The position numbers and the translations under genes are program-made. This document shows positions 17,025 through 24,692 of a DNA stretch of 64,000 bases, piece after piece. The notes below the pieces were generated by a model, which saw only the letters and a list, made by a program, of their open reading frames with translations, searched no databases and was not told the DNA's origin. How positions within the stretch are numbered: position 1 is the first letter of the stretch; each line of letters starts with the position of its first letter. Source of the DNA: Amycolatopsis iheyensis (GTDB lineage: Bacteria; Actinomycetota; Actinomycetes; Mycobacteriales; Pseudonocardiaceae); assembly GCF_024703995.1 (NCBI RefSeq), contig NZ_JAMXQV010000032.1, forward strand, positions 62,001 to 126,000, in the 5' to 3' direction.

Positions 17025-17795
17025 GTGACGTCCCTGAGCCACGAGCGGCTGGCCGACGCCCTGGTCGCCGAGGCGCGACGGTTCGGAACGGCGATCGCGG
17101 GCGCCGACCCGGGCCTGCGCGTCCCGACGTGTCCCGCGTGGTCGCTGCGTGACCTCGCCTGCCACGTCGGGCTGGCCTACTACAAAGCCGCGGCGATCAT
17201 CGAGAGCCGGCCCACCGCGTACGTGCCGTTCGAGGCGGTCACCGTCGACGACCCGCCCGCGTTCGACGCCCTCGGCGGCTGGCTCGTCGACGGCGCACGG
17301 CGGCTCGTCGCCGCGGTGACCGACGTCGGCCCGGAGACGCCGACGTCGACCTGGACGCCCGACCCCCGGGCCGGGTTCTGGACGCGGCGGCTCACCCACG
17401 AGACCGTCGTCCACCGGGCGGACGCGGCGCTCGCCACGCGGACGCCCTACGACGTCGACGGCGAGCTCGCCGCGGACGGCATTTCCGAGGGCCTCGACCT
17501 CGTCGTGGTCTTTTCGCGACTACAGCACCCGGCGCTGGACCGGACGGCCCTGCGCGGCACCGGGCAGGCGCTGCTGTTCCGTGCCACCGAGCCGGAGCAC
17601 GACTGGCTGGCCCGGCGGACGCCGTCGGCGGTCGAGGTGAGTCACGCGCGGGGCGACGCGGACGTCGTCGTCGAGGGGCGCGCGGCCGATCTCCTCCTCG
17701 CGCTGACCGGCCGGATCCCCGAGGACGACCCGCGGTTGACGATTTCCGGCGATTCCGCGCTGTTCGGGCATTGGCGGAAGAACACGGAGTTTTGA
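17025..17795 (+). CDS. Mycothiol-dependent maleylpyruvate isomerase-family protein
   Basis: 256 aa, GTG start. DinB-like four-helix fold of the MDMPI family. The three expected metal ligands are all visible: His47 (LRDLACHVG), Glu126 and His130 (THETVVHRAD). CPAWSLRDL and TRRLTHE are family landmarks, and the C-terminal half is the usual beta-rich domain. It may use mycothiol for an isomerisation or transfer. No gentisate pathway genes are nearby, so the substrate is open. Confidence 0.88.
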   Translation: MTSLSHERLADALVAEARRFGTAIAGADPGLRVPTCPAWSLRDLACHVGLAYYKAAAIIESRPTAYVPFEAVTVDDPPAFDALGGWLVDGARRLVAAVTDVGPETPTSTWTPDPRAGFWTRRLTHETVVHRADAALATRTPYDVDGELAADGISEGLDLVVVFSRLQHPALDRTALRGTGQALLFRATEPEHDWLARRTPSAVEVSHARGDADVVVEGRAADLLLALTGRIPEDDPRLTISGDSALFGHWRKNTEF

Positions 17796-17855
17796 GCCGC
17801 TCGCTCGGCTAGAATCCGGCGATCTCTTCCGCACCCGCGGACCCGAGGAGGCCGG

Positions 17856-18662
17856 ATGCTGCTCCGTGTGCTCGCACTGTCCGCCGCACTGGTGGCGGGG
17901 GTCGCCGCCCCGGCGACGGCGTCGACCCGGACCGTCACGATCGACGGCGCGGTCACCACCCCGGCGTCCTACACCGCTTCGCAGCTCGACGCGCTCGGCG
18001 GGCCCAGTGGCGTCGATGTGACCGAACTGGTCGCCGCGGCCGCGCCAGTGCTGCCGCCCGGGAAGAACACCGCCCTGCGCGTGACGCTGACCGTCACCGG
18101 CTCGGCGCACCGGTCGGTCACCTTCGCGCTGGCGGAGCTCGACCCGGCGTTCGGCAACCACCCCGCGGTGCTCACGACCCGCCACGGGATCGACCTGGTC
18201 GTCCCGGGCGACCGGGACCGCAGTCGGTTCGTGGCCGACGTCCGGCAGGTGCGGGTCGCGGTGTCGGCCGCGGCACCCGCCGGGCGGGCCGTGCGGATCA
18301 CGACCGCGCGCCGGTCGGTCACGCTGCCGCCGGCGTTGCTGGCGCACCTGCCCGCCCGCACGGTGACCGCGTCCTTCGGCTCGGGCACCGGCCAGCAGAC
18401 CCACTCCGAGACCGGGCCGTCGCTGGCCCTGGTCCTTTTGGTCGCCGGTGTGGTCCCCCGCGCGGACACGGCGGTCGTGGCGGTCGGCGACGACGGCTAC
18501 GGCGCCGCCGTCACGCTCGCCGAAGAACGCACCGGCGGCCGCCCGCTCCTGCTGTCCACCGCGGAGGACGGCGTCCCGCTGGCGCTCCCCCGGCTCGTCC
18601 CGCTGGGCGACGTCAAGGGCGGCCGGTACGTCTCCGGAGTCGTCGCACTCGACGTGCGCTGA
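17856..18662 (+). CDS. Exported molybdopterin-domain-like protein without cysteine
   Basis: 268 aa with a signal peptide (residues 1-22, APATAS cleavage region). Two internal units end in similar phrases: GNHPAVLTTRHGIDLVVPGD, and GVPLALPRLVPLGDVKGGRY followed by VSGVVALDV. The second matches the end of the sulfite-oxidase molybdopterin domain. The protein contains no cysteine at all, so the molybdenum-ligating Cys is absent and redox catalysis is unlikely. Possibly a binding protein of that fold. Confidence 0.6.
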   Translation: MLLRVLALSAALVAGVAAPATASTRTVTIDGAVTTPASYTASQLDALGGPSGVDVTELVAAAAPVLPPGKNTALRVTLTVTGSAHRSVTFALAELDPAFGNHPAVLTTRHGIDLVVPGDRDRSRFVADVRQVRVAVSAAAPAGRAVRITTARRSVTLPPALLAHLPARTVTASFGSGTGQQTHSETGPSLALVLLVAGVVPRADTAVVAVGDDGYGAAVTLAEERTGGRPLLLSTAEDGVPLALPRLVPLGDVKGGRYVSGVVALDVR

Positions 18663-18710
18663 CGCGAGGCCGCACAGCCGAGACACCGGGCTGTCTTGAC
18701 GTCTGTCGTA

Positions 18711-18726
18711 TAGTCGGTTCCGACTA
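18711..18726. promoter_or_regulatory. PadR operator candidate
   Basis: TAGTCGG-TT-CCGACTA (18711-18726) has perfect 7-base arms and lies 15 bp before the GTG of the PadR gene. A TTGACG resembling a -35 box is at 18696-18701. The position fits repression of the PadR/monooxygenase operon by PadR itself. Confidence 0.6.
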
Positions 18727-18740
18727 ATAGGGAGCGACTA

Positions 18741-19316
18741 GTGCCACCTCGTAAGATCCGCAACACCCTCGCGCTCGCCTTGCTCGGCCTGCTGCTGGAA
18801 CGCCCGATGCACCCGTACGAAATGGCGTCCACCCTGCGCGAGCGCAACAAGGACACGAGCTTCAAGATCAACCCGGGTTCGCTCTACGACACTGTCGAGT
18901 CGCTGGCGAAGCACCGCTGGATCGAGCCGGTCGAAACGGTCCGGGACGGCAACCGGCCGGAGCGGACCGTCTACGCGCACACCGAGCTCGGCCGCCAGGA
19001 GTTCGTCGCCTGGCTCGACGAGCTGGTCCGCGAGCCGATCGCGGAGTACCCGAAGTTCGTCGCGGCGGTCGCCTATCTCGGCGCGCTCGGCCCCGAGCGC
19101 GCGGCCGACGCGCTGGAGGAACGCGCCCGACATCTGGCCGAACGCGTCGAAGGCGCGGACACGGCGCTGGCCGACACCGTGGGCCAGGGGGCGCCGCGGC
19201 TGTTCATGATCGAGGTCGAGTTCGTCCGGCACGCCTGGCAGGCCGAGCTCGACTGGGCCCGCCGCACCGCCGCCGAGATCCGCGCCGGCTCGCTGCCCTG
19301 GCCCGACCACTCCTGA
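18741..19316 (+). CDS. PadR-family transcriptional regulator
   Basis: 191 aa, GTG with GGAG 6 bp upstream. N-terminal PadR winged helix (LALALLGLLLERPMHPYEMA, then INPGSLYDTVESLAKHRWIE and RTVYAHTELGRQEF), then a helical C-terminal Vir-type dimerisation region. Located 11 bp before a flavin monooxygenase gene in the same direction, so it probably represses its own operon until a ligand, perhaps an aromatic antibiotic, binds. Confidence 0.9.
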   Translation: MPPRKIRNTLALALLGLLLERPMHPYEMASTLRERNKDTSFKINPGSLYDTVESLAKHRWIEPVETVRDGNRPERTVYAHTELGRQEFVAWLDELVREPIAEYPKFVAAVAYLGALGPERAADALEERARHLAERVEGADTALADTVGQGAPRLFMIEVEFVRHAWQAELDWARRTAAEIRAGSLPWPDHS

Positions 19317-19327
19317 GGGGAAACGCT

Positions 19328-20776
19328 GTGCACGAAACCGACGTCCTCATCGCCGGCGCCGGCCCCGCCGGCCTGCTGCTCGCCGCGGAACTCGCGCTGG
19401 CCGGCGTCCGCACCACGGTGGTCGAGCGCCTCCGGGAGCGCCCGCACTGCCGCGGCTTCAACCTCAACTCGCGCTCGCTGGACCTGCTTGCGCGTCGCGG
19501 GCTGGCCGAGGGCCTGGTCGCCGAGGGGCACCAGGTGCCGCACGCGCCGGTCACCGGCCTGCCCGGGCCGTTGCTGCTCGCGGACGCGGCGACCGATCAC
19601 CCGTTCTCGCTGGGGATTCCACAGACCCGCGTCGAAGAAGTGCTGGAGGCGCGCGCCATCGAACTCGGCGCCGAGATCCTGCGTGGCCACGAGCTGCGCA
19701 CGTTCACCCAGTCCCCGGACGGCGTTTCCGCGACCATCCACAATGGTCAGACGTTCGAGGCTCGTTACCTCGTGGGCTGCGACGGCGGGCGCAGCACGGT
19801 GCGCAAGCAGACCGGGATCGGCTTCCCGGGTGTGGACGCGCGCTGGTTCCCACTGCTCGGCGACGTCGAATGCGAGCTGCCGTACGGGGTTTCGGCCGGC
19901 CCGGACGGCCGCTCGGTGTACGTCATCCCGCGGCCCGGGTACGTCCGGATCATCGTCCGGGAGGACGACCCGCCCGCGGACAAGTACACACCGGTGCCGC
20001 TGGACCGACTGCAAGCGCAGGTCGACGCGGTGCTCGGCCGGCACGTCGAGCTGCGCGCGCCGCGCTGGCTGACCCGCTTCGGCGACGCGGCGCGCCTGGC
20101 GTCGCGCTACCGCGAGGGCCGGGTGCTCCTGGCGGGCGACGCGGCGCACATCCACCCGCCGGCGGGCGCGATCGGGGTGAACGTGGCGCTGGACGACGCG
20201 TTCAACCTGGGCTGGAAGCTGGCGGCGACGGTGCACGGGACAGCGCCGAACGGCCTCTTGGACACCTACCACGACGAGCGGCACGCGGCGGGCGAACGGA
20301 TCCTGGCGAACACGCGGGCACAGGTCGCGCTGGCGGAGGACGACGAGGCACCGCTGGCCGACTTGATGCGCCGGGTCGCCGCGCATCCGGCCGGGAACCG
20401 GGCGCTGGCGGAGATCATCACCGGGCTGGACGCTTGTTACGAGCCGGGCGGGCACCCGTGGCTGGGGCGGCTGGCGCCGGACGTGCCGCTGCGGGTGGAC
20501 GAGGTCGAGACTCACCTGGCCGCGTTGTTGCGTTCCGGGCGGCCGGTGCTGGTGGACTTTTCGGGGTCGTTCGCGGACTGGTCGCCGTCGGTCGAGGTGA
20601 TTGCGGCGGGTTCGTCCACTTCGGACTTGTCGGCGGTGCTCCTGCGGCCTGACGGTCATGTGGCCTGGGCTGGGGCTCCGGGTTGTGGCGATGAGGGATT
20701 GGCCGATGCGGTGCACCGGTGGGTCGGGAAAGTCCCTCGCTCGTTGGCGGTCTCCGGAGGTGGTCGCGTTACCTGA
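19328..20776 (+). CDS. FAD-dependent monooxygenase, rifampicin-monooxygenase-like
   Basis: 482 aa, GTG start. Class A flavin hydroxylase: GAGPAG at residues 10-15, VGCDGGRSTVRKQTGIGFPG in the middle, and RVLLAGDAAHIHPPAGAIGV before NVALDDAFNLGWKLA. Length and motifs resemble rifampicin monooxygenases (GIPQTR, PRWLTRFGDAARL, LLDTYHDERHAAG, VLLRPDGHVAW). One usually constant stretch near the flavin, GGQGLN, reads GAIGVN. Hydroxylation of a rifamycin or another aromatic is inferred. A decayed transposase lies directly downstream. Confidence 0.85.
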   Translation: MHETDVLIAGAGPAGLLLAAELALAGVRTTVVERLRERPHCRGFNLNSRSLDLLARRGLAEGLVAEGHQVPHAPVTGLPGPLLLADAATDHPFSLGIPQTRVEEVLEARAIELGAEILRGHELRTFTQSPDGVSATIHNGQTFEARYLVGCDGGRSTVRKQTGIGFPGVDARWFPLLGDVECELPYGVSAGPDGRSVYVIPRPGYVRIIVREDDPPADKYTPVPLDRLQAQVDAVLGRHVELRAPRWLTRFGDAARLASRYREGRVLLAGDAAHIHPPAGAIGVNVALDDAFNLGWKLAATVHGTAPNGLLDTYHDERHAAGERILANTRAQVALAEDDEAPLADLMRRVAAHPAGNRALAEIITGLDACYEPGGHPWLGRLAPDVPLRVDEVETHLAALLRSGRPVLVDFSGSFADWSPSVEVIAAGSSTSDLSAVLLRPDGHVAWAGAPGCGDEGLADAVHRWVGKVPRSLAVSGGGRVT

Positions 20777-20799
20777 GCCCTGGGGACGGGCGGATCGGC

Positions 20800-21350
20800 G
20801 GTGGCCGCGGGGCCGCCGATGGCCGCTGAGCGGGTGGCCTGCTTTGCGCTGGTGGAAGCAGGAACGGGCAGCAGGGAAGCGGCCCGGGCAGGTTGGGGGT
20901 CGACTACCGGAGAGCGAAACGTTGGCGCGCCGAGGCCGCAACATTTCCACCGGCCCCGCCGGTGGTGTCGGCACGGTTTGTCAGCGTGCACGAGCGGATC
21001 CGGATCGCTGACCGGGCCCGTGAACCCGGGGTCTCGCTGCGGGTGATCGCGGCCGAGCTGGGCTGTCCGGTGTCGACGATCAGCCGGGAACTGGACCGCA
21101 ACCAGCAATCCGAGGGGACCTGTCAGCCGTATGCCGCGCACGAGGGGGTCGCTGGCCGACGAGGCCCGGCCCAGGGTAGGCAAGCTGGTCGCGGATCCGG
21201 TGTTGCGGGTCATCGTCCAGGATGGGCTGGATGTGCGGTGGAGCCCGCAGCAGATCGCCTGCCGGCTGCGCCGCGACCCTGGTCGAACGCACCACCCGGA
21301 CAAAACCCCGGAATCGGCCGTCCAGCCACGAACTTGTCCACATCCAGGCC
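20800..21350 (+). pseudogene. Degenerate IS30-family transposase remnant
   Basis: The only content of the 590-bp gap after the monooxygenase is a broken IS30-type transposase in at least three frame pieces: RVACFALVEAGTGSREAAR (frame 2), then VDYRRAKRWRAE, VHERIRIADRA and VSLRVIAAELGCPVSTISRE (frame 1, the IS30 helix-turn-helix), then KLVADPVLRVIVQDGLDVRW and SPQQIACRLR (frame 2). The catalytic DDE core that should follow is gone, and the next intact gene begins at 21365. No terminal repeats were found. Confidence 0.75.
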
Positions 21351-21364
21351 AGCCTGTGGACAGG

Positions 21365-21883
21365 TCAGCGCGGACGGTCCAGCACCGCGCGCTGCTCCAC
21401 CCGGCCATCAAGGGTGAATTGGCTGTGGGGCCGAAACCCCAGCTTCTCCACCACCCGCGCCGAGGCCTTGTTCGCCGGCTCGTACACCGCCAGCAGCCGG
21501 TCCGTGTGGCCCGCCGAAAAGACGTGGTCGCGGACCGCCGTCGTCGCTTCCGTTGCGTAGCCGTGGCCCCAGGCCGATGGGGCTATCCACCAGCCCATCT
21601 CCACCGCCGGCAGGCCCAAGCCGGACTCCGTCGGGCTTCGGCGCACCAACGACACCACGCCATCGAACGAGCCCTGGGACGCCGAGACCGCGAACCAGCC
21701 GAAACCGTGCGACGCCCAGTGCGCGAGTGTTGCCTCGTGCTTGGCCACCGTGTACTCGCGGCTCCACGGCTCGCCCGTGCCGACGTAGCGGACCGTCTCC
21801 GGGAGCTGGGCCAGCGCGAACAAGTCGTCGAAGAAGTCTTGGGACCACGCGTGCAGCGTGAGTCGTTTCGTGGTGATCGACAC
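21365..21883 (-). CDS. GNAT-family N-acetyltransferase (RimJ/RimL type)
   Basis: 172 aa from GTG 21883 (VSITTKRLTLHAW). Acetyl-CoA-binding motif near residue 115 (EMGWWIAPSAWGHGYATEAT) and NKASARVVEKLGF towards the C-terminus, as in RimJ/RimL-like enzymes that acetylate protein N-termini, amino acids or antibiotics. Its 3' end abuts the IS30 remnant. It lies downstream of the GntR-TetR regulator on the same strand, with an 11-bp spacing between the regulator stop and its start. Confidence 0.88.
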   Translation of the reverse strand: MSITTKRLTLHAWSQDFFDDLFALAQLPETVRYVGTGEPWSREYTVAKHEATLAHWASHGFGWFAVSASQGSFDGVVSLVRRSPTESGLGLPAVEMGWWIAPSAWGHGYATEATTAVRDHVFSAGHTDRLLAVYEPANKASARVVEKLGFRPHSQFTLDGRVEQRAVLDRPR

Positions 21884-21893
21884 CGCCGTCAGT

Positions 21894-22793
21894 TTAGGCG
21901 TGTTCCGCCAGCAGCACACCGATTCCGTCCAGCTGACGACGCAGGCCGAACTCGAACGCCTCGTCCAGGTCGACGTCGGTCAGGCCCGTGATCACCTCCG
22001 CCAGCGCCGGGAACCGGCCTGACTCGAGGTGGCCGATCAGCAACGCCATGTCGGCTTCGAGGCGCTGACTTCCGGTGATCCCGGTGTCCTGTTCGGCCTC
22101 CACCTCGAACGCGTGGCTCACCGCGAGACCGCCGACCCAGCCATTGAGCGTCATGAGCACCTGCAGCTTCGTGCGCCGCGGCAGGGCGGTGCCGCTGAGC
22201 GCCCGCAACGACCAGTCCACCAGGCGCAGCCCGCTCGCGACCACCGGCGGCCGCACCAGCGAGTGCAGCATCACCGGCGCCAGCCACGGGTGCCGCCGGT
22301 ACGCGCGCCACTGCGCCCGCGCCGCCAGGTCCAGCCGCGGCCGCCACTCCGCCGGCCCCGGCTCGGGGAGTGACTCGGCGCCGAACGCCGTGTCCGCCAT
22401 CAGGCGGATCAGCTCTTCCTTGTCCGGGACGTGCCGGTACAGCGCCATCGGGCCGACGCCGAGCTCGGCCGCGAGCCGCCGCATCGACAGCGCGCCGCGG
22501 CCTTCGGCGTCGGCCAGCGCGATCGCCGCGCGGACCAGCCGGTCCCGGCCCAGCGGGGGTTTCTGCGGTGTCCGCTCGGCCACGACCGTGCCGCTGCCCG
22601 GCACCGCGCGCACCCAGCCCTGCTCACCCAGCGCGGACAGCGCTTTCGCCGCCGTCGCCATCGCCACGCCCCACTCCCGGACCAGGGAACGCGTGGACGG
22701 GACGCGGTCGCCGGGACGCAGCTCGCCCGCACTGATCCGGCGGCGCAGGTCCGCCACGATCCGCAGGTAGGGTGCCTGCTCGGCCACGCACAC
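21894..22793 (-). CDS. GntR-TetR fusion transcriptional regulator
   Basis: 299 aa, GTG start (a second GTG at 22787 is equally possible). Two DNA-binding domains in one chain: a GntR winged helix at about residues 8-70 (GDRVPSTRSLVREWGVAMAT, KALSALGEQGWVRAV) and a TetR helix-turn-helix at about 85-125 (ALSMRRLAAELGVGPMALYR, HVPDKEEL). A TetR C-terminal ligand domain of the TetR/Tn10 class (PF02909 type) follows. The arrangement is known in actinobacteria. Divergent from the DUF2306 membrane protein, its likely target, with two different operator-like motifs in the gap. Confidence 0.9.
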   Translation of the reverse strand: MCVAEQAPYLRIVADLRRRISAGELRPGDRVPSTRSLVREWGVAMATAAKALSALGEQGWVRAVPGSGTVVAERTPQKPPLGRDRLVRAAIALADAEGRGALSMRRLAAELGVGPMALYRHVPDKEELIRLMADTAFGAESLPEPGPAEWRPRLDLAARAQWRAYRRHPWLAPVMLHSLVRPPVVASGLRLVDWSLRALSGTALPRRTKLQVLMTLNGWVGGLAVSHAFEVEAEQDTGITGSQRLEADMALLIGHLESGRFPALAEVITGLTDVDLDEAFEFGLRRQLDGIGVLLAEHA

Positions 22794-22805
22794 CGCCGAT
22801 CCGTA

Positions 22806-22834
22806 CTAGAACACTTTCCCCGGCCACCTAGAAC
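22806..22834. promoter_or_regulatory. Direct repeat CTAGAAC upstream of the GntR-TetR gene
   Basis: CTAGAAC occurs at 22806-22812 and 22828-22834, exactly 22 bp apart (two helical turns, same face). It lies 13-41 bp upstream of the regulator start. It could be the GntR-domain site or an autoregulatory site. Confidence 0.45.
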
Positions 22835-22894
22835 GGTTTCAGGGTACTCCCCCATTGTCGCCAGCGAGCATTGTGACGCCGACCAGCCGGTCCA

Positions 22895-22914
22895 TACGGT
22901 GCGAATACACCGTA
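22895..22914. promoter_or_regulatory. Inverted-repeat operator upstream of the DUF2306 gene
   Basis: TACGGTG (22895-22901) and CACCGTA (22908-22914) are perfect inverted arms separated by six bases, 18 bp before the ATG of the membrane-protein gene. Size and symmetry suit a TetR-type dimer. Confidence 0.6.
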
Positions 22915-22931
22915 CGAACAAGGGGGCCGTC

Positions 22932-23624
22932 ATGACCACGATCGAAAAACCCGGAGTCCGCCACACGAAGCAGGCGTGGTGGCGCCGCCCGTGGGTGTTC
23001 CCGCTGGGCCTGCTCGTCACGGTGTTCCTCGTGTACTCGCTGCCGCCCTACCTCGGGCTCGACCCGGCGCAGTCGCGGATCCAGGCGCCCATGAGCTGGT
23101 ACTACCCGGTGCTGGTGACGCACATCGGCTTCGCGTCCATCGCGATGGTGACCTGCGCGCTGCAGATCTGGCCGTGGCTGCGCCAGAAGTACCCGGTGGT
23201 GCACCGGCGCACCGGCCGCGTGTACGTCTTCGCCGGCGCGGTCCCGGCGTCGATCGCGGGGTTCGCCATCGCGCTCGCCGCGCCGTTCGGGCCGATCGGC
23301 GCGGTGTCGAACGTGCTGCTGGCGACGCTCTGGTTCGGCTGCACCGTGCAGGGCTACCGGATGGCGCGGGCTCGCCGCTTCGGCGACCACCGGCGCTGGA
23401 TGGTCCGCAGCTTCGCCCTCTGCATGTCCATCATCAGCAACCGGATCTGGGGCGTGGTCTGGGCGATGGTGTTCGCGCCGCAGCTGGACACGACGTTCGG
23501 CGGCAGCGAGCTGGCCATGGGGCAAGCGATCGCGGGCGTCACGACGTGGACCGGCTGGGTGCTGCCGCTGCTGGTCGCCGAGTGGTGGCTGACGCGGAGC
23601 CGGAAGAAGGCGGGTTCCCGCTGA
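22932..23624 (+). CDS. DUF2306 membrane protein
   Basis: 230 aa, ATG after AGGGGG. About five or six transmembrane helices. HRRTGRVYVFAGAVPASIAG and FGDHRRWMVRSFALCMS match the DUF2306 (YozB-like) family, and conserved histidines sit at the helix ends. Function unknown. Some relatives are linked to haem or redox metabolism. Regulated, I infer, by the divergent GntR-TetR protein. Confidence 0.82.
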   Translation: MTTIEKPGVRHTKQAWWRRPWVFPLGLLVTVFLVYSLPPYLGLDPAQSRIQAPMSWYYPVLVTHIGFASIAMVTCALQIWPWLRQKYPVVHRRTGRVYVFAGAVPASIAGFAIALAAPFGPIGAVSNVLLATLWFGCTVQGYRMARARRFGDHRRWMVRSFALCMSIISNRIWGVVWAMVFAPQLDTTFGGSELAMGQAIAGVTTWTGWVLPLLVAEWWLTRSRKKAGSR

Positions 23625-23646
23625 CCGGGGTACCCCGTTCGGCCTA

Positions 23647-23676
23647 TGGTCCGGACCACATTAATGGTCTATACCA
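23647..23676 (+). promoter_or_regulatory. Two DasR-like (dre) sites before the chitinase gene
   Basis: TGGTCCGGACCA (23647-23658, a perfect palindrome) and TGGTCTATACCA (23665-23676, near-perfect) resemble the core TGGTCTAGACCA of DasR-responsive elements. Their centres are 18 bp apart, 50-80 bp before the chitinase ATG. Direct repeats of this type precede many actinomycete chitinase genes. Release by glucosamine-6-phosphate is inferred from that knowledge. Confidence 0.7.
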
Positions 23677-23725
23677 ATCATGACCGGAATTCCCCGCCGC
23701 GCGCACCTCGTCGTGGAGGTTTCCC

Positions 23726-24691
23726 ATGCGACTCCGTTCCTTCCTGTCCGCTTTGGCCGGCTTGGCCCTCGCCACCACCGGCTTCGCCGTCCCGGCCGAA
23801 GCCGCCGCCGGGTCCCCGATCCCCGTCGGCCCCTACGTCGACATGGGCGCCTGGCCGACGCCCAGCCTGTCGGCGATGTCCGCGGCCAGCGGCGTCAAGG
23901 GCTTCACGCTGGCCTTCGTCAACTCCTACGGCTGCAAGGCCAGCTGGTTCGGCGCCTACGACCCGCGCACCGCTTGGCAGAAGGACGAAATCACCAAGAT
24001 CCGCAACGCCGGCGGCGACGTCAAGATCTCCTTCGGCGGCGCGTCCGGCATCGAGCTGGCCCAGGCGTGCAGCACGTCCGCGCAGGTCGCGGCCGAGTAC
24101 GACGCCGTCGTCAAGGCGTACGGCCTCAAGTACGCCGACTTCGACATCGAGGGCGCGGCGGTCGCGGACCCGGCGTCGATCACCCGCCGCTCCCAAGCCC
24201 TGAAAACGCTCCAGGACAACAACCCCGGCCTGAAGATCTCGCTGACCCTGCCGGTGCTGCCGAACGGCCTGACCGCCGACGGGCTCAACGTCGTCAAGGC
24301 CGCCAAGAACGCCGGCGTGAACCTCGACCTGGTCAACATCATGGCGATGGACTACTACCAGGGCGCCGGCGACCAGGGCGCGAAAGCGATTTCCGCGGCC
24401 AAGGCGACCCAGGCGCAGCTCAAGTCGCTCTACGGGCTGAGCGACGCGGCGGCGTGGAAGAAGGTCGGCGTCACCCCGATGATCGGCGTCAACGACTCGC
24501 AGAACGAGATCTTCTACCAGAAGGACGCCAAGGCGCTGGTGGCGTTCGCGAAGACCGTCCACCTGGGCATGCTGTCGTTCTGGGAGGCCGGCCGCGACGC
24601 CAACGCGTGCACCGGCGCGCTCTACAAGTGCACGAACGTGCCGCAGGCGAAGTACGAGTTCGCGAAGATCTTCGCGGGCTACACCGGCTGA
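23726..24691 (+). CDS. Secreted GH18 chitinase
   Basis: 321 aa with a signal peptide (residues 1-27, PAEAAA cleavage region), preceded by GTGGAGG. GH18 catalytic motif DxxDxDxE is present as YADFDIEG with Asp138, Asp140 and the acid Glu142. VKISFGGASG before it is the second GH18 motif, and VNIMAMDYY follows. No chitin-binding module, so a compact chitinase of the Streptomyces ChiA/ChiC-like type. It hydrolyses chitin outside the cell, and the upstream DasR-like sites fit this. Confidence 0.9.
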   Translation: MRLRSFLSALAGLALATTGFAVPAEAAAGSPIPVGPYVDMGAWPTPSLSAMSAASGVKGFTLAFVNSYGCKASWFGAYDPRTAWQKDEITKIRNAGGDVKISFGGASGIELAQACSTSAQVAAEYDAVVKAYGLKYADFDIEGAAVADPASITRRSQALKTLQDNNPGLKISLTLPVLPNGLTADGLNVVKAAKNAGVNLDLVNIMAMDYYQGAGDQGAKAISAAKATQAQLKSLYGLSDAAAWKKVGVTPMIGVNDSQNEIFYQKDAKALVAFAKTVHLGMLSFWEAGRDANACTGALYKCTNVPQAKYEFAKIFAGYTG

Positions 24692-24692
24692 G

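Noticed and set aside
18696..18740. A full -35/-10 promoter in front of PadR
   Set aside because: TTGACG is present, but no -10 box at an acceptable distance, so only the operator is listed.
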